This document shows, one piece after another, positions 1 through 6,487 of a DNA stretch of 11,218 bases. The stretch is from assembly GCA_011046405.1 (NCBI GenBank), contig DSAR01000384.1:1-11218 (forward strand), written 5' to 3'. The stretch comes from Chloroflexota bacterium. GTDB taxonomy: Bacteria > Chloroflexota > Anaerolineae > B4-G1. Below the pieces are notes generated by a model. The model saw nothing but the letters and a program-made list of their open reading frames with translations, did not search any database and was not told the DNA's origin. The position numbers were made by a program, and so were the translations under genes. How positions within the stretch are numbered: the stretch's first letter is position 1; each line of letters starts with the position of its first letter.

Positions 1-88
1 GGCTACGGTCATCGTTTCGGGCGAGATTCGCTCCGAAAATCCACCTCGGAACGAGGGTCGAGAGCGTAGCCGGCCGAAACGATGACCA
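1..88. repeat. Inverted-repeat element at left edge, possible mobile-element or intergenic palindromic repeat end
   Basis: Two 14-nt arms are perfect reverse complements: GGTCATCGTTTCGG at 7-20 and CCGAAACGATGACC at 74-87. A second pair, GGCTAC at 1-6 and GTAGCC at 66-71, crosses the first, so the two stems cannot form together without a pseudoknot. Between them are small hairpins: CCTCG/CGAGG at 44-48 and 52-56, and GCGA/TCGC at 21-24 and 28-31. No credible coding frame covers the region. The element lies just before the point where the PAS kinase begins abruptly, so it may mark a rearrangement or insertion. Its left boundary may lie outside the window. It could also be a genome-wide palindromic repeat rather than a transposon end. 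Confidence 0.5.
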
Positions 89-161
89 AGGCGCTATTCT
101 TCTTTTTCCAGAGTGTCGCGGCTGATGCTTAAGCCCCACATTTTCCAAGGTCAACCAGGCT

Positions 162-2405
162 TTGTGTGATATGCTGGGTTATACCCCCCAGGCCTTGTTG
201 CAGAAGAAGTTTTCGGAGGTTACGCATCCCGACGATTGGACAATAGATCAGGTCAAGCTGCCAGCTCTAGTATCCGGTGAGATGGACGTTTATCGCAGGG
301 ATAAGCGATACATTCACAGGGACGGTCATATCGTATGGGGTGCATTGAATCTTACCGTTGCACGCGATCCAGACGGCGTCCCGCTCTATTTCACTGCCCA
401 GATCCAGGACATTACACAGCAGCGAAGAGCCGGGGAAACGTTGCGCATGACCCAGTTTTCTGTCGACCATCTGGCGCTTCTCGCTTTCTGGATCGAGCCG
501 GATGCCCGGATCAAATACGCCAACCTGGCGGCTTGCACGTCGTTGGGCTATACGCAGGACGAGCTTCGTGCGATGAAGATCACGCAGATCGATTTGACGT
601 ATGACGATGACGTCTGGCCAGAGCGTTGGCAGCGTTTGAAAAAGCACCAGTCCCTGACTGTCGAATCCACGTACCAACGGCGAGATGGATCGATCTTCCC
701 GGTGGAAGTCACCGCCAACTACCTGGAGTTCGGCGGCAAGGCGTATAACGTCGCCTTTGCCCGGGACATCACCGCGCGAAAACGGGCCGAGCAAGAACGG
801 GCCCGCCTGGTGACGATCCTGGAGACGACGAGCGACGTCGTGTCGACCGCCTCGCCGGAGAAGCGCATCACGTTCATGAACAAGGCCGGCCACGAGATAC
901 TGGGATGGGAGCCCGAGGAGGCCATCGGTCGAGAAATCGCCGACACGCATCCCCAATGGGCCTTCGATATCATTGCAGACGAGGGCATCCCGACCGCCAT
1001 TCGGGATGGGGTGTGGATAGGTGAGACAGCCATTCTCGGCCATGACGGAGATGAAATTCCCGTTTCCCAGGTGATCATGAGCCACCAATCGGCGGCGGGA
1101 GACGTCGAATACCTGTCTACCATCCTCCGCGACATCTCGGAACAGAAGCGGGCCGAGAAGGCGATCCGGGATTCGGAACGACTTTTGACCAGCGTCCTGG
1201 ATGCATTGGATGGGATGTTGCTCGTCATCGACCGGGACCGGCGCATCATATTGAGCAATTGGAACGGCCACGATTTTGTGACCGAGAGAGAAAAACAGGA
1301 TCCTGCTTATTGCTATAAGATCTTCAAGCATTTGGACGAACCCTGTGAGTACTGCCCGCCGATGGACACCTTCGCCGACGGCAAGTTTCGCATCTACGAC
1401 GATCGAAATCCCATTGACGGTAGTTTCAAAGAGATTCGCGTGATGCCCATCCTGGACGACGATGGCGACGTCGCTTACGTGATCGAGTACGTTCAGGACG
1501 TGACCAAACGCAAGCAGGCCGAGGAACTCTTGAAGGTGTCGGAGGAGAAGTTTAGCCGGAGTTTCCATTATTCGAACGACGCCATCGTATTGGTCGATAC
1601 CGAGGGGCGTGTCCTCGACGTCAATCAGAAGGCCCTGAATCAGTTTGCCTATATTCGAGAGGAAATACTGGCGCTTTCGGTCTTCGATCTATGCGCTTCA
1701 GGCGCATCGGACGAGACGCGGCGAATTATGGGCCGGGTTGCTGAAGAAGGATTTGCCCGCTTCGAGATAGACCTGATCAACAAAAACGGCAGAAGTTTCT
1801 CGGCTGAGGTATCGGCCAGCCTGTTCGAGGTATCAGAGGGCAAGGTGATCCAGAACGTCATCCGCGACATCACCGAGCGCAAGCAGGCGGAACAGGAGCG
1901 CGCGCGTCTGCTCGCCCAAATTCAGGAACAGGCCCAGCGTGTACAGCACATCGTGGATACGGTGCCCGAAGGCGTGCTTTTGCTCGACGTCGATCATCGG
2001 ATCGTGATGATCAACCCGATGGGTGAGCGCGTCCTGGGTGATTTGACCACCACCCAAATTGGAGAGCGCCTCAATCGACTGGGCGATTGTCCCCTGGCCG
2101 ACATCCTGACGTCTCCGCCCAGGGGGCTGTGGCACGAGGTGAAAACTGCGCACCAGATATTCAACGTCATTGCCCGCCCCATCGAGACCGGTCCACAACC
2201 GGGCGGGTGGGTCATCGTCATTCGGGACGTGACGCGAGAACGGCAGATCGAACAGCACGTTCAACAACAAGAACGGTTGGCGGTCGTGGGACAGTTGGCA
2301 GCCGGTATCGCCCACGACTTCAACAACATCATGGCGACCGTCGTCCTGTATGCCCAGATGACGTTACGCGACGAAACCCTGTCGAATGGAGATGACTGCT
2401 GTTGA
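162..2405 (+). CDS. Multi-PAS sensor histidine kinase, truncated at both ends (probable pseudogene fragment)
   Basis: This is a cytoplasmic-type sensor with no membrane segment. It has about five or six PAS units, most closed by the DIT-x-(R/Q)K/R-x-AE linker: a partial PAS at 1-90, then PAS at about 100-208, 215-332, 340-452, 460-575 and a degenerate one at 597-695. A short coiled linker leads to the H box GQLAAGIAHDFNN with the phospho-acceptor His718. The protein ends 29 residues later, so the second dimerisation helix and the whole HATPase domain (N, G1, F and G2 boxes) are missing. The TTG at 162 is only the first possible start. PAS-like sequence (FSKVNQAL) is in frame from 141, a stop lies at 123-125, and no Shine-Dalgarno site is visible. 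The C-terminal six residues (NGDDCC) do not resemble a kinase and look like read-through past a deletion junction. PAS 340-452 carries Cys384, Cys395 and Cys398. As written it cannot autophosphorylate, though it might still bind a ligand or dimerise. Confidence 0.8.
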   Translation: MCDMLGYTPQALLQKKFSEVTHPDDWTIDQVKLPALVSGEMDVYRRDKRYIHRDGHIVWGALNLTVARDPDGVPLYFTAQIQDITQQRRAGETLRMTQFSVDHLALLAFWIEPDARIKYANLAACTSLGYTQDELRAMKITQIDLTYDDDVWPERWQRLKKHQSLTVESTYQRRDGSIFPVEVTANYLEFGGKAYNVAFARDITARKRAEQERARLVTILETTSDVVSTASPEKRITFMNKAGHEILGWEPEEAIGREIADTHPQWAFDIIADEGIPTAIRDGVWIGETAILGHDGDEIPVSQVIMSHQSAAGDVEYLSTILRDISEQKRAEKAIRDSERLLTSVLDALDGMLLVIDRDRRIILSNWNGHDFVTEREKQDPAYCYKIFKHLDEPCEYCPPMDTFADGKFRIYDDRNPIDGSFKEIRVMPILDDDGDVAYVIEYVQDVTKRKQAEELLKVSEEKFSRSFHYSNDAIVLVDTEGRVLDVNQKALNQFAYIREEILALSVFDLCASGASDETRRIMGRVAEEGFARFEIDLINKNGRSFSAEVSASLFEVSEGKVIQNVIRDITERKQAEQERARLLAQIQEQAQRVQHIVDTVPEGVLLLDVDHRIVMINPMGERVLGDLTTTQIGERLNRLGDCPLADILTSPPRGLWHEVKTAHQIFNVIARPIETGPQPGGWVIVIRDVTRERQIEQHVQQQERLAVVGQLAAGIAHDFNNIMATVVLYAQMTLRDETLSNGDDCC

Positions 2406-2823
2406 AACCTCTGACATGGTCAAGGGAAAGCAAGAATTAATTCTGCTGGTCGAAGATAATGACACCACGCGGTTGGCGATTACCCAGGGCCTGGAATCGC
2501 TCAATTACCGGGTCCTACAGGCCAGAGACGGCCTGGAGGCCATGGATGTCCTGGATCGATCCGCCGATCAGATCGCCCTCGTTTTGAGCGACGTGGTGAT
2601 ACCTCGGATGGGAGGCGTCGCTTTGCTCAGAACGTTGCATGCGCGCCAGTGGCATATTCCATTCGTGATGTTGACGGGACACACCCAGCAGAATCAAATG
2701 ACGTCCTTGCAGAATTATGGCCTGTCGGGGTGGCTAACCAAACCTTTGAGACTGGAGTCGTTGGCCCAGGTCGTTGCACAGGTATTGACGCAGGAAGATC
2801 GGGATGATCGGAATGATCGGTGA
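2386..2823 (+). CDS. Response-regulator receiver domain, stand-alone; probably the detached C-terminus of the upstream hybrid kinase
   Basis: This is a 145-residue CheY-like receiver with no output domain. The expected residues are all present: acidic pocket Glu23/Asp24 (LLVEDND), phospho-acceptor Asp69 (VLSDVVIPRMGG), switch Thr97 (MLTGH) and Lys119 (LTKP). It overlaps the kinase ORF by 20 nt in another frame. No Shine-Dalgarno sequence precedes the ATGs at 2386, 2392 or 2416. Residues 1-16 look like the linker that joins an ATPase domain to a receiver in a hybrid kinase. The simplest reading is that the two ORFs were one hybrid kinase and that a frame-shifting internal deletion removed the catalytic domain. 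The C-terminal tail DRDDRNDR comes from three 9-bp repeats. Alternatively it is a genuine single-domain regulator translated by coupling. The receiver fold is certain; its expression is not. Confidence 0.8.
   Translation: MEMTAVETSDMVKGKQELILLVEDNDTTRLAITQGLESLNYRVLQARDGLEAMDVLDRSADQIALVLSDVVIPRMGGVALLRTLHARQWHIPFVMLTGHTQQNQMTSLQNYGLSGWLTKPLRLESLAQVVAQVLTQEDRDDRNDR
2797..2823 (+). repeat. Three 9-bp tandem repeats at the end of the receiver gene
   Basis: Units GATCGGGAT, GATCGGAAT and GATCGGTGA follow one another in phase. They encode the acidic/basic tail DRDDRNDR and supply the stop codon in the last unit. The tail lies outside the receiver fold, so it is probably a slippage product of little functional weight. 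Confidence 0.7.
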
Positions 2824-2839
2824 CAGGGGTGTGGGGCGA

Positions 2840-4813
2840 CTATTTCTCCTCCACAGCGACCATCCCCAGGTTTTCCAGGAAGTGAAAGTATTCGAGCAGT
2901 AACGGGGTGGCCTCAAACCCGGTCGTCAGCCCAATCAGGCGGCCGATTTCGGCGATGGTGCGCCGCCCATCGGCCCAATATTGGGCCATCACCGGGACCG
3001 TTTGCGCCGTCTCTTTGTCGAGGCGTTGGCTGAGGTCGTGCCATTCGTCCCGCGTCCTCTCGTCCAGCCGGCCGACGTGCCCGGATAGCCAGAGCGGCCC
3101 CCGGAATTGCCGCTCCGGGATCAAGCGACCGGCTTCCTCGTATTCCTCACCGGTTTTAGCCTGGTTTTCCCCGGGACTCAGGACGTCACTGGCTCGCTCG
3201 ACCTCTCGCCGGGCGAAGGTCTCGTCTTGGCTTCGATATGTCTTCACGTCGATGGCTGCCAGACGTTGCAGGCTGGAAAGCGCGTGCTGGTGTTGTCTGG
3301 CCTGGAAAGTCGCTCGCTGATTCAGGGAGTCGTAATCCAGGGCGTCATCCTCGTCGCTATTGGTGATGGCGCATTGCACGTCTTCGATGATCTGCCGGCG
3401 GAAGCGAGCGGACATTTCGGACGCTAACCAACGGGCTTCGGGGGCCCGCGCCTGGGCCAGCCAGTAGGCGTAGGCAGCTGCCAGGACGCAGACTTTGCCC
3501 AGCATACCGGGGTCCACCTTGTCGAGCGTGTCGGCCGTCGTGTGATAAAATCGATCTGGCCATTGGATGATCATCGGCATCGGAACGCCCACGCTGGGGT
3601 CGGAGAAGATATAGTGATCGGAACCACCCCTGAAAGGCGTGACGGCGTGGCGGAAGAGGGGATAGCCGTCGCGCTTGGCGTGAGAGTTGATCTCGGGCAG
3701 CAGTCTCTGGCGCAGATGGGCCAACAGATCGAAGGCGAAGTTGGGCAGGGCGTCGGGAGGGCGTTCCAGCAGAAAAGAACTCCCGCACTTGGCCTGGTCT
3801 TGCCCGACCATGTCGAGGTTGAGACCGGCCACCATGCGGGAGATGAGCGATTCGTTGGCTGCCAGGAAGGCGTAGGTCCCGGTCATTTCGGGCACCCACA
3901 GAAAGCGGATGGTGCGGTACGGCGGCGAGAGTTCCCCCGCATCGACGAGGGACTGGAGCGAGCGCGCGACTTCCAGCAGCGCGGCCGCTCCCGATGCGTT
4001 GTCGTTGCATGAGGGGTAGGGATGACAGAGGTGGGCGACCAGGACGATTTCCTCGCTCGTCTGGCCGGGCAGGACGGCGTTGACGACCTCGATGGCGCCG
4101 TCATACAGGCGGGCGTCCACGTGGGCGCGGACGCGTACCGGGGACTGTTGCGCCTTTTCCCTTTTCTGGATCAGATTTCGCAATCGCCGGCCGGCCCGCG
4201 GGCTCAGCGCGAATCCAGGGCACTTTCGCTCGTCCCCGTACCACCAGAAAGAGGTATATTGGATCGCGTCGGGCAGTTCCCAGGCCGGTCGCACCGGTTC
4301 TACCTCTCGCATGCCGTCGAAGAGAATGCCCGCCGCCCCCCGCCGCCTGACAGCCAGGTCGTGAACGCTGTGCACGCTGCCCCGGGTCAGGACAAACTTC
4401 GCGGCGACGTCGAGACCCTCGTAATCGGCCGGCGATTTCCCCTCATCGACGACGACGATTTCCGCCTCGCCATTGAAAGACGTGCTGCGTTGGATCAGGG
4501 AGATGGGGATTTCGCGATAATCGGCCAGTTTCCGGGCTTGATCCCCCGGTTCCGTGAGGTGAAGCGTCCCGACGTTGGCCTCCCATTCCTGGAAGCTCCG
4601 GGCGTTCCAGAAGGCCGAGTCGGTGTTGGCCGGATACGTCGAAATCTCCGCCTCGACGCCAGCCCCCGATAGCTGTTCCAGCACGTATTCGGCCGCCCTT
4701 CGGAAGCCCGGGCTGGCCTGGATGCGGTGGTAGCGACTGATGGCGGCGACGTTTTGATAAGCCGCCTCGCCGGAACAATCGTCCTGTATCGTTTGCCAAA
4801 GCGAGTTGAACAT
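2840..4813 (-). CDS. M28-type (DUF4910-like) zinc aminopeptidase-like protein with C-terminal extension
   Basis: The predicted product is a 657-residue metallopeptidase-like protein, probably cytoplasmic since no signal peptide or membrane segment is seen. A PA-like insert lies at about 115-235, and the M28 fold resumes at about 240-460. Visible candidate zinc ligands are His261 or His264 (AHLCHP), Asp271 (CNDNASG), Glu309 (WVPEMTGT), Asp334 (NLDMVG) and His424 (FYHTTADT). Pro308 stands where classical M28 enzymes have the catalytic Glu before the metal-binding Glu. DUF4910 members also show a PE pair here, so the chemistry may differ from standard aminopeptidases. Residues about 465-657 are an extension, charged and helical, ending in a winged-helix-like stretch (RTIAEIGRLIGL, LLLEYFHFLENLGMV). 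I chose the ATG at 4813 because a strong GGGAGGG at 4820-4826 sits 6 nt before it; a TTG at 4828 would lie at the very edge of that site. It lies 113 nt downstream of the aminotransferase on the same strand and converges on the receiver gene with a 16-bp gap. The true substrate cannot be read from sequence. Confidence 0.85.
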   Translation of the reverse strand: MFNSLWQTIQDDCSGEAAYQNVAAISRYHRIQASPGFRRAAEYVLEQLSGAGVEAEISTYPANTDSAFWNARSFQEWEANVGTLHLTEPGDQARKLADYREIPISLIQRSTSFNGEAEIVVVDEGKSPADYEGLDVAAKFVLTRGSVHSVHDLAVRRRGAAGILFDGMREVEPVRPAWELPDAIQYTSFWWYGDERKCPGFALSPRAGRRLRNLIQKREKAQQSPVRVRAHVDARLYDGAIEVVNAVLPGQTSEEIVLVAHLCHPYPSCNDNASGAAALLEVARSLQSLVDAGELSPPYRTIRFLWVPEMTGTYAFLAANESLISRMVAGLNLDMVGQDQAKCGSSFLLERPPDALPNFAFDLLAHLRQRLLPEINSHAKRDGYPLFRHAVTPFRGGSDHYIFSDPSVGVPMPMIIQWPDRFYHTTADTLDKVDPGMLGKVCVLAAAYAYWLAQARAPEARWLASEMSARFRRQIIEDVQCAITNSDEDDALDYDSLNQRATFQARQHQHALSSLQRLAAIDVKTYRSQDETFARREVERASDVLSPGENQAKTGEEYEEAGRLIPERQFRGPLWLSGHVGRLDERTRDEWHDLSQRLDKETAQTVPVMAQYWADGRRTIAEIGRLIGLTTGFEATPLLLEYFHFLENLGMVAVEEK

Positions 4814-4819
4814 AACCGG

Positions 4820-4826
4820 CCCTCCC
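4820..4826 (-). promoter_or_regulatory. Shine-Dalgarno site deciding the peptidase start
   Basis: GGGAGGG on the minus strand lies 6 nt before the ATG at 4813. A TTG codon at 4828 overlaps this site and so cannot use it, which favours the 657-residue product. Confidence 0.75.
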
Positions 4827-4831
4827 AATGG

Positions 4832-4873
4832 CGCGAAACGCGAGGGGGATTTGACCCAGCCTCGCGTTTCGCG
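4832..4873 (-). repeat. Perfect 14-bp hairpin between aminotransferase and peptidase genes
   Basis: Arms CGCGAAACGCGAGG (4832-4845) and CCTCGCGTTTCGCG (4860-4873) are exact reverse complements around a 14-nt loop, and a G-U pair can extend the stem. On the transcribed minus strand it lies after the aminotransferase stop and ends only 5 nt before the peptidase Shine-Dalgarno site. No T run follows, so it is not a textbook terminator. It may be a processing or stability element, or partly mask the peptidase ribosome site. Part of the second arm merges into the 10-bp repeat array. Confidence 0.75.
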
Positions 4874-4910
4874 TGTTCTCGCGCGTTCTCGCGCGTTCTC
4901 GCGCGTTCTA
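4871..4910. repeat. Four-copy 10-bp tandem repeat
   Basis: Four consecutive units read GCGTGTTCTC, GCGCGTTCTC, GCGCGTTCTC and GCGCGTTCTA on the plus strand. The array fills the space between the aminotransferase stop and the hairpin. It could vary in length by slippage. On the minus strand the unit reads GAGAACGCGC, and no reading frame crosses it. Confidence 0.85.
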
Positions 4911-4926
4911 AAGACGAGTCTGCTTT

Positions 4927-6168
4927 TTAATCCAGTTTATTCTTGAGCGCCATGCCCAACCGGCGGATGCCCTCGACGATCAGTTCAGGGGTCGAGTAAG
5001 AGAAATTGAGACGCATGGCGTTGCGTCCGCCATCGGCGTTCGGGTAGAAATTGACGCCGGGCACGTAGGCGACCTTTTCCTTCAGGGCGTCCTGGAAGAA
5101 GATCGTCGTGTCGATCGATTCCGGCACACGGGCCCACAGGAACAGACCACCCTCGGGGTGAGTCCAACTACACCCGTCGGGCCAGAATTCGGCCAGGGCG
5201 TCGAGCATCGTGTCCCGTCGCTCTTTGTAGACGGCGCACAGCTGCTTGATGTGCGGTTTGAGCAGGCCGCGCTGGCAGATGTCGCTGGCGATGTGCTGGG
5301 CGAAGGTGCCGGTGTGCAGGTCGCATCCCTGCTTGGCCTGCACGAAACGCAGCATCAGGCTTTCTGGGCAGACGATCCAGCCCAGCCGGAGCCCAGGGGT
5401 CAGTGTCTTGGAGAAGGTGCCCAGGTAGATGGTGCGCTCGGGGATCAGGGTGCAGATGGGCAGGATGTCCTCCCCCTCGTAGCGCAATTGCCCGTAGGGA
5501 TCGTCCTCGACGACGGGGATGTCCAGCTTGGTCGCGATCTCGGCCAGTTTTTCCCGTCGTTCCAGCGGCAGCGTCGTCCCGCCGGGATTGTGGAAGTTGG
5601 GCAGGACGTAGATGAAGCTGGGCGGGTTTCCGCTCTCCTTGACGACCTTTTCGTAAGCGCCTTCGAGCTCGTCCACGACCATGCCGTCGTCGTCCAGGTT
5701 GACGGTATGGTAACGGGCCTGGTAGGCGTTCCACGCCTGGATGGCGCCGAGATAGGTGGGGCTGCCGGTGATGACGTAGTCGCCGGGATTGATGAAGACC
5801 TTGCCCAGCAGATCCAACGCTTGCTGAGAGCCATTGGTCAGCAGGACGTTGTGCGCTTTAGACGGGACGCCGTACTTGTGCATCGTGTTGGCCAGATATT
5901 CCTTCAGGGGCGGATAGCCCTCGGTGGCGCTGTATTGCATCGCTTGGGCCCCTTCTTCGCGGAGGACGAATTTGCAGGCTTCTTCGATGTCCCGCAGGGG
6001 GAAGAAATCCGGGGCCGGGAGCCCGCCGGCGAAGGAAATCACCTCTGGGTCTTGCGTGACCTTGAGCAACTCCCGGATGGCGGAACTCCTCATGTGACTG
6101 GTGCGTTCCGCCAGGTGGGGGGTCCAGTCCAATACCGGTATGTCGCGATTGAGATCAGGTCTGTTCAT
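4927..6168 (-). CDS. PLP-dependent aminotransferase, fold type I, 2-aminoadipate/aromatic aminotransferase-like (LysN/KAT II type)
   Basis: This 413-residue enzyme transfers an amino group between an amino acid and a 2-oxo acid using pyridoxal phosphate. The full fold is present: ISFAGGLPAPDFFP (44-57), a YSATEGYPPL segment (79-88), NGSQQALDL (112-120), the cofactor Asn194 in NFHNPGG, the D-x-x-Y pair Asp222/Tyr225 in EDDPYG, the Schiff-base Lys254 in GTFSKTLTPGLRLGW, and the substrate-carboxylate Arg386 in AMRLNFSYS. This pattern fits the LysN/2-aminoadipate, kynurenine and MocR-related subgroup; no DNA-binding domain precedes it. Exact substrates (2-aminoadipate, aromatic or branched-chain amino acids) cannot be told apart here. 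I start it at the ATG at 6168 because AGGAGGT lies 7 nt upstream; the in-frame ATG at 6192 comes before that site. It is preceded by a long structured leader and followed by the peptidase gene, perhaps in one transcript linked to peptide and amino-acid use. Confidence 0.9.
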   Translation of the reverse strand: MNRPDLNRDIPVLDWTPHLAERTSHMRSSAIRELLKVTQDPEVISFAGGLPAPDFFPLRDIEEACKFVLREEGAQAMQYSATEGYPPLKEYLANTMHKYGVPSKAHNVLLTNGSQQALDLLGKVFINPGDYVITGSPTYLGAIQAWNAYQARYHTVNLDDDGMVVDELEGAYEKVVKESGNPPSFIYVLPNFHNPGGTTLPLERREKLAEIATKLDIPVVEDDPYGQLRYEGEDILPICTLIPERTIYLGTFSKTLTPGLRLGWIVCPESLMLRFVQAKQGCDLHTGTFAQHIASDICQRGLLKPHIKQLCAVYKERRDTMLDALAEFWPDGCSWTHPEGGLFLWARVPESIDTTIFFQDALKEKVAYVPGVNFYPNADGGRNAMRLNFSYSTPELIVEGIRRLGMALKNKLD

Positions 6169-6175
6169 ACGTTTT

Positions 6176-6182
6176 ACCTCCT
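6176..6182 (-). promoter_or_regulatory. Shine-Dalgarno site deciding the aminotransferase start
   Basis: AGGAGGT on the minus strand lies 7 nt before the ATG at 6168. The ATG at 6192 precedes this site and would add eight residues (MINEEVKR) encoded by the ribosome-binding region itself. Confidence 0.8.
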
Positions 6183-6200
6183 CATTTATCATTTACGAAA

Positions 6201-6225
6201 GCCCCCGCGCCAGAGAAGCGGGGGC
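6201..6225 (-). terminator. GC-rich hairpin in the aminotransferase leader, attenuator-like
   Basis: Arms GCCCCCGC (6201-6208) and GCGGGGGC (6218-6225) form an 8-bp perfect stem with a 9-nt loop. On the minus strand it is followed by TTTCGT, then 11 nt later by the aminotransferase ribosome site. No gene precedes it on that strand, so it sits inside the leader rather than at a gene end. This is the position of an attenuator or a translation-blocking stem. The T run is weak, so termination itself is uncertain. Confidence 0.5.
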
Positions 6226-6258
6226 AGTTGTGGACATCTGGACAAATTGCCAGTGAGT

Positions 6259-6275
6259 TCCCTTATGCTAAGGGA
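6259..6275. repeat. Short perfect inverted repeat in the aminotransferase leader
   Basis: TCCCTTA, a 3-nt spacer and TAAGGGA (17 bp in all) can form a tight RNA hairpin in the leader. It could equally be a protein-binding palindrome. Confidence 0.45.
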
Positions 6276-6319
6276 CGTAAGATCGAGACTTGCTATACAA
6301 CCGGGATACGTAATGGGTT

Positions 6320-6366
6320 GATTGAACATTTGTCCTTCGTCGGGTAAGTGGTCAAGTTATTCAATC
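6320..6366. repeat. Inverted repeat in the aminotransferase leader
   Basis: GATTGAA (6320-6326) and TTCAATC (6360-6366) are exact reverse complements. After a 2-nt bulge, GG (6316-6317) can pair with CC (6367-6368). With the other two hairpins this gives three consecutive stems across the leader. Confidence 0.4.
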
Positions 6367-6403
6367 CCGAATCCTTAGGGTGTGGGATACTTCGATGGAT
6401 TCC

Positions 6404-6417
6404 CGTCAATTTTGACG
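6404..6417. promoter_or_regulatory. Palindrome at the predicted aminotransferase transcription start
   Basis: CGTCAA, TT, TTGACG forms a 6-bp inverted repeat with a 2-nt centre. It begins just past the predicted minus-strand -10 box (6423-6428), where a repressor operator often lies. No regulator family is recognised. Confidence 0.35.
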
Positions 6418-6422
6418 TTTGT

Positions 6423-6451
6423 ATTGTAGCATTTTACGGCACGAGGGTCAA
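6423..6451 (-). promoter_or_regulatory. Sigma70-like promoter driving the aminotransferase leftward
   Basis: On the minus strand TTGACC (6451-6446) and TACAAT (6428-6423) are separated by exactly 17 nt. The -35 box matches consensus at five of six positions, as does the -10 box. The expected start near 6416 would give a leader of about 250 nt before the ATG at 6168. This is the best promoter match I found in the window. Confidence 0.6.
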
Positions 6452-6457
6452 ATGATG

Positions 6458-6480
6458 GATGTCATCAGTCGATACGATGA
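6458..6480. promoter_or_regulatory. Candidate operator between the divergent promoters
   Basis: TCATC (6462-6466) and GATGA (6476-6480) form a 5-9-5 inverted repeat, and GATG-T-CATC (6458-6466) overlaps it. Both lie in the 36-bp gap between the two opposing -35 boxes, a natural place for a shared regulator. The repeats are short and could arise by chance. Confidence 0.25.
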
Positions 6481-6487
6481 ACGCCAC

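Noticed and set aside
85..158. Minus-strand frame reading WGLSISRDTLEKEE then stop, as a transposase C-terminus
   Set aside because: The open stretch is very short and I do not recognise the family; the inverted repeats alone do not prove an insertion sequence.
267..1568. 433-codon open frame on the minus strand opposite the PAS kinase
   Set aside because: It runs antisense to strongly recognisable PAS domains in a high-GC gene, resembles no protein family, and has no ribosome site.
2824..2839. Bidirectional terminator between the convergent receiver and peptidase genes
   Set aside because: The 16-bp gap holds no stem or T run on either strand.
3542..4672. Plus-strand frames of 156 and 216 codons inside the peptidase gene
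   Set aside because: They are shadows of the M28-like coding sequence; the minus strand carries the metal-binding motifs and a strong ribosome site.
5158..6321. 387-codon open frame on the plus strand opposite the aminotransferase
   Set aside because: The opposite strand encodes a complete aminotransferase with all its active-site residues; this frame is a GC-driven shadow.
6168..6417. T-box riboswitch upstream of the aminotransferase
   Set aside because: No TGGNACCGCG-like antiterminator sequence is present on the minus strand of the leader.
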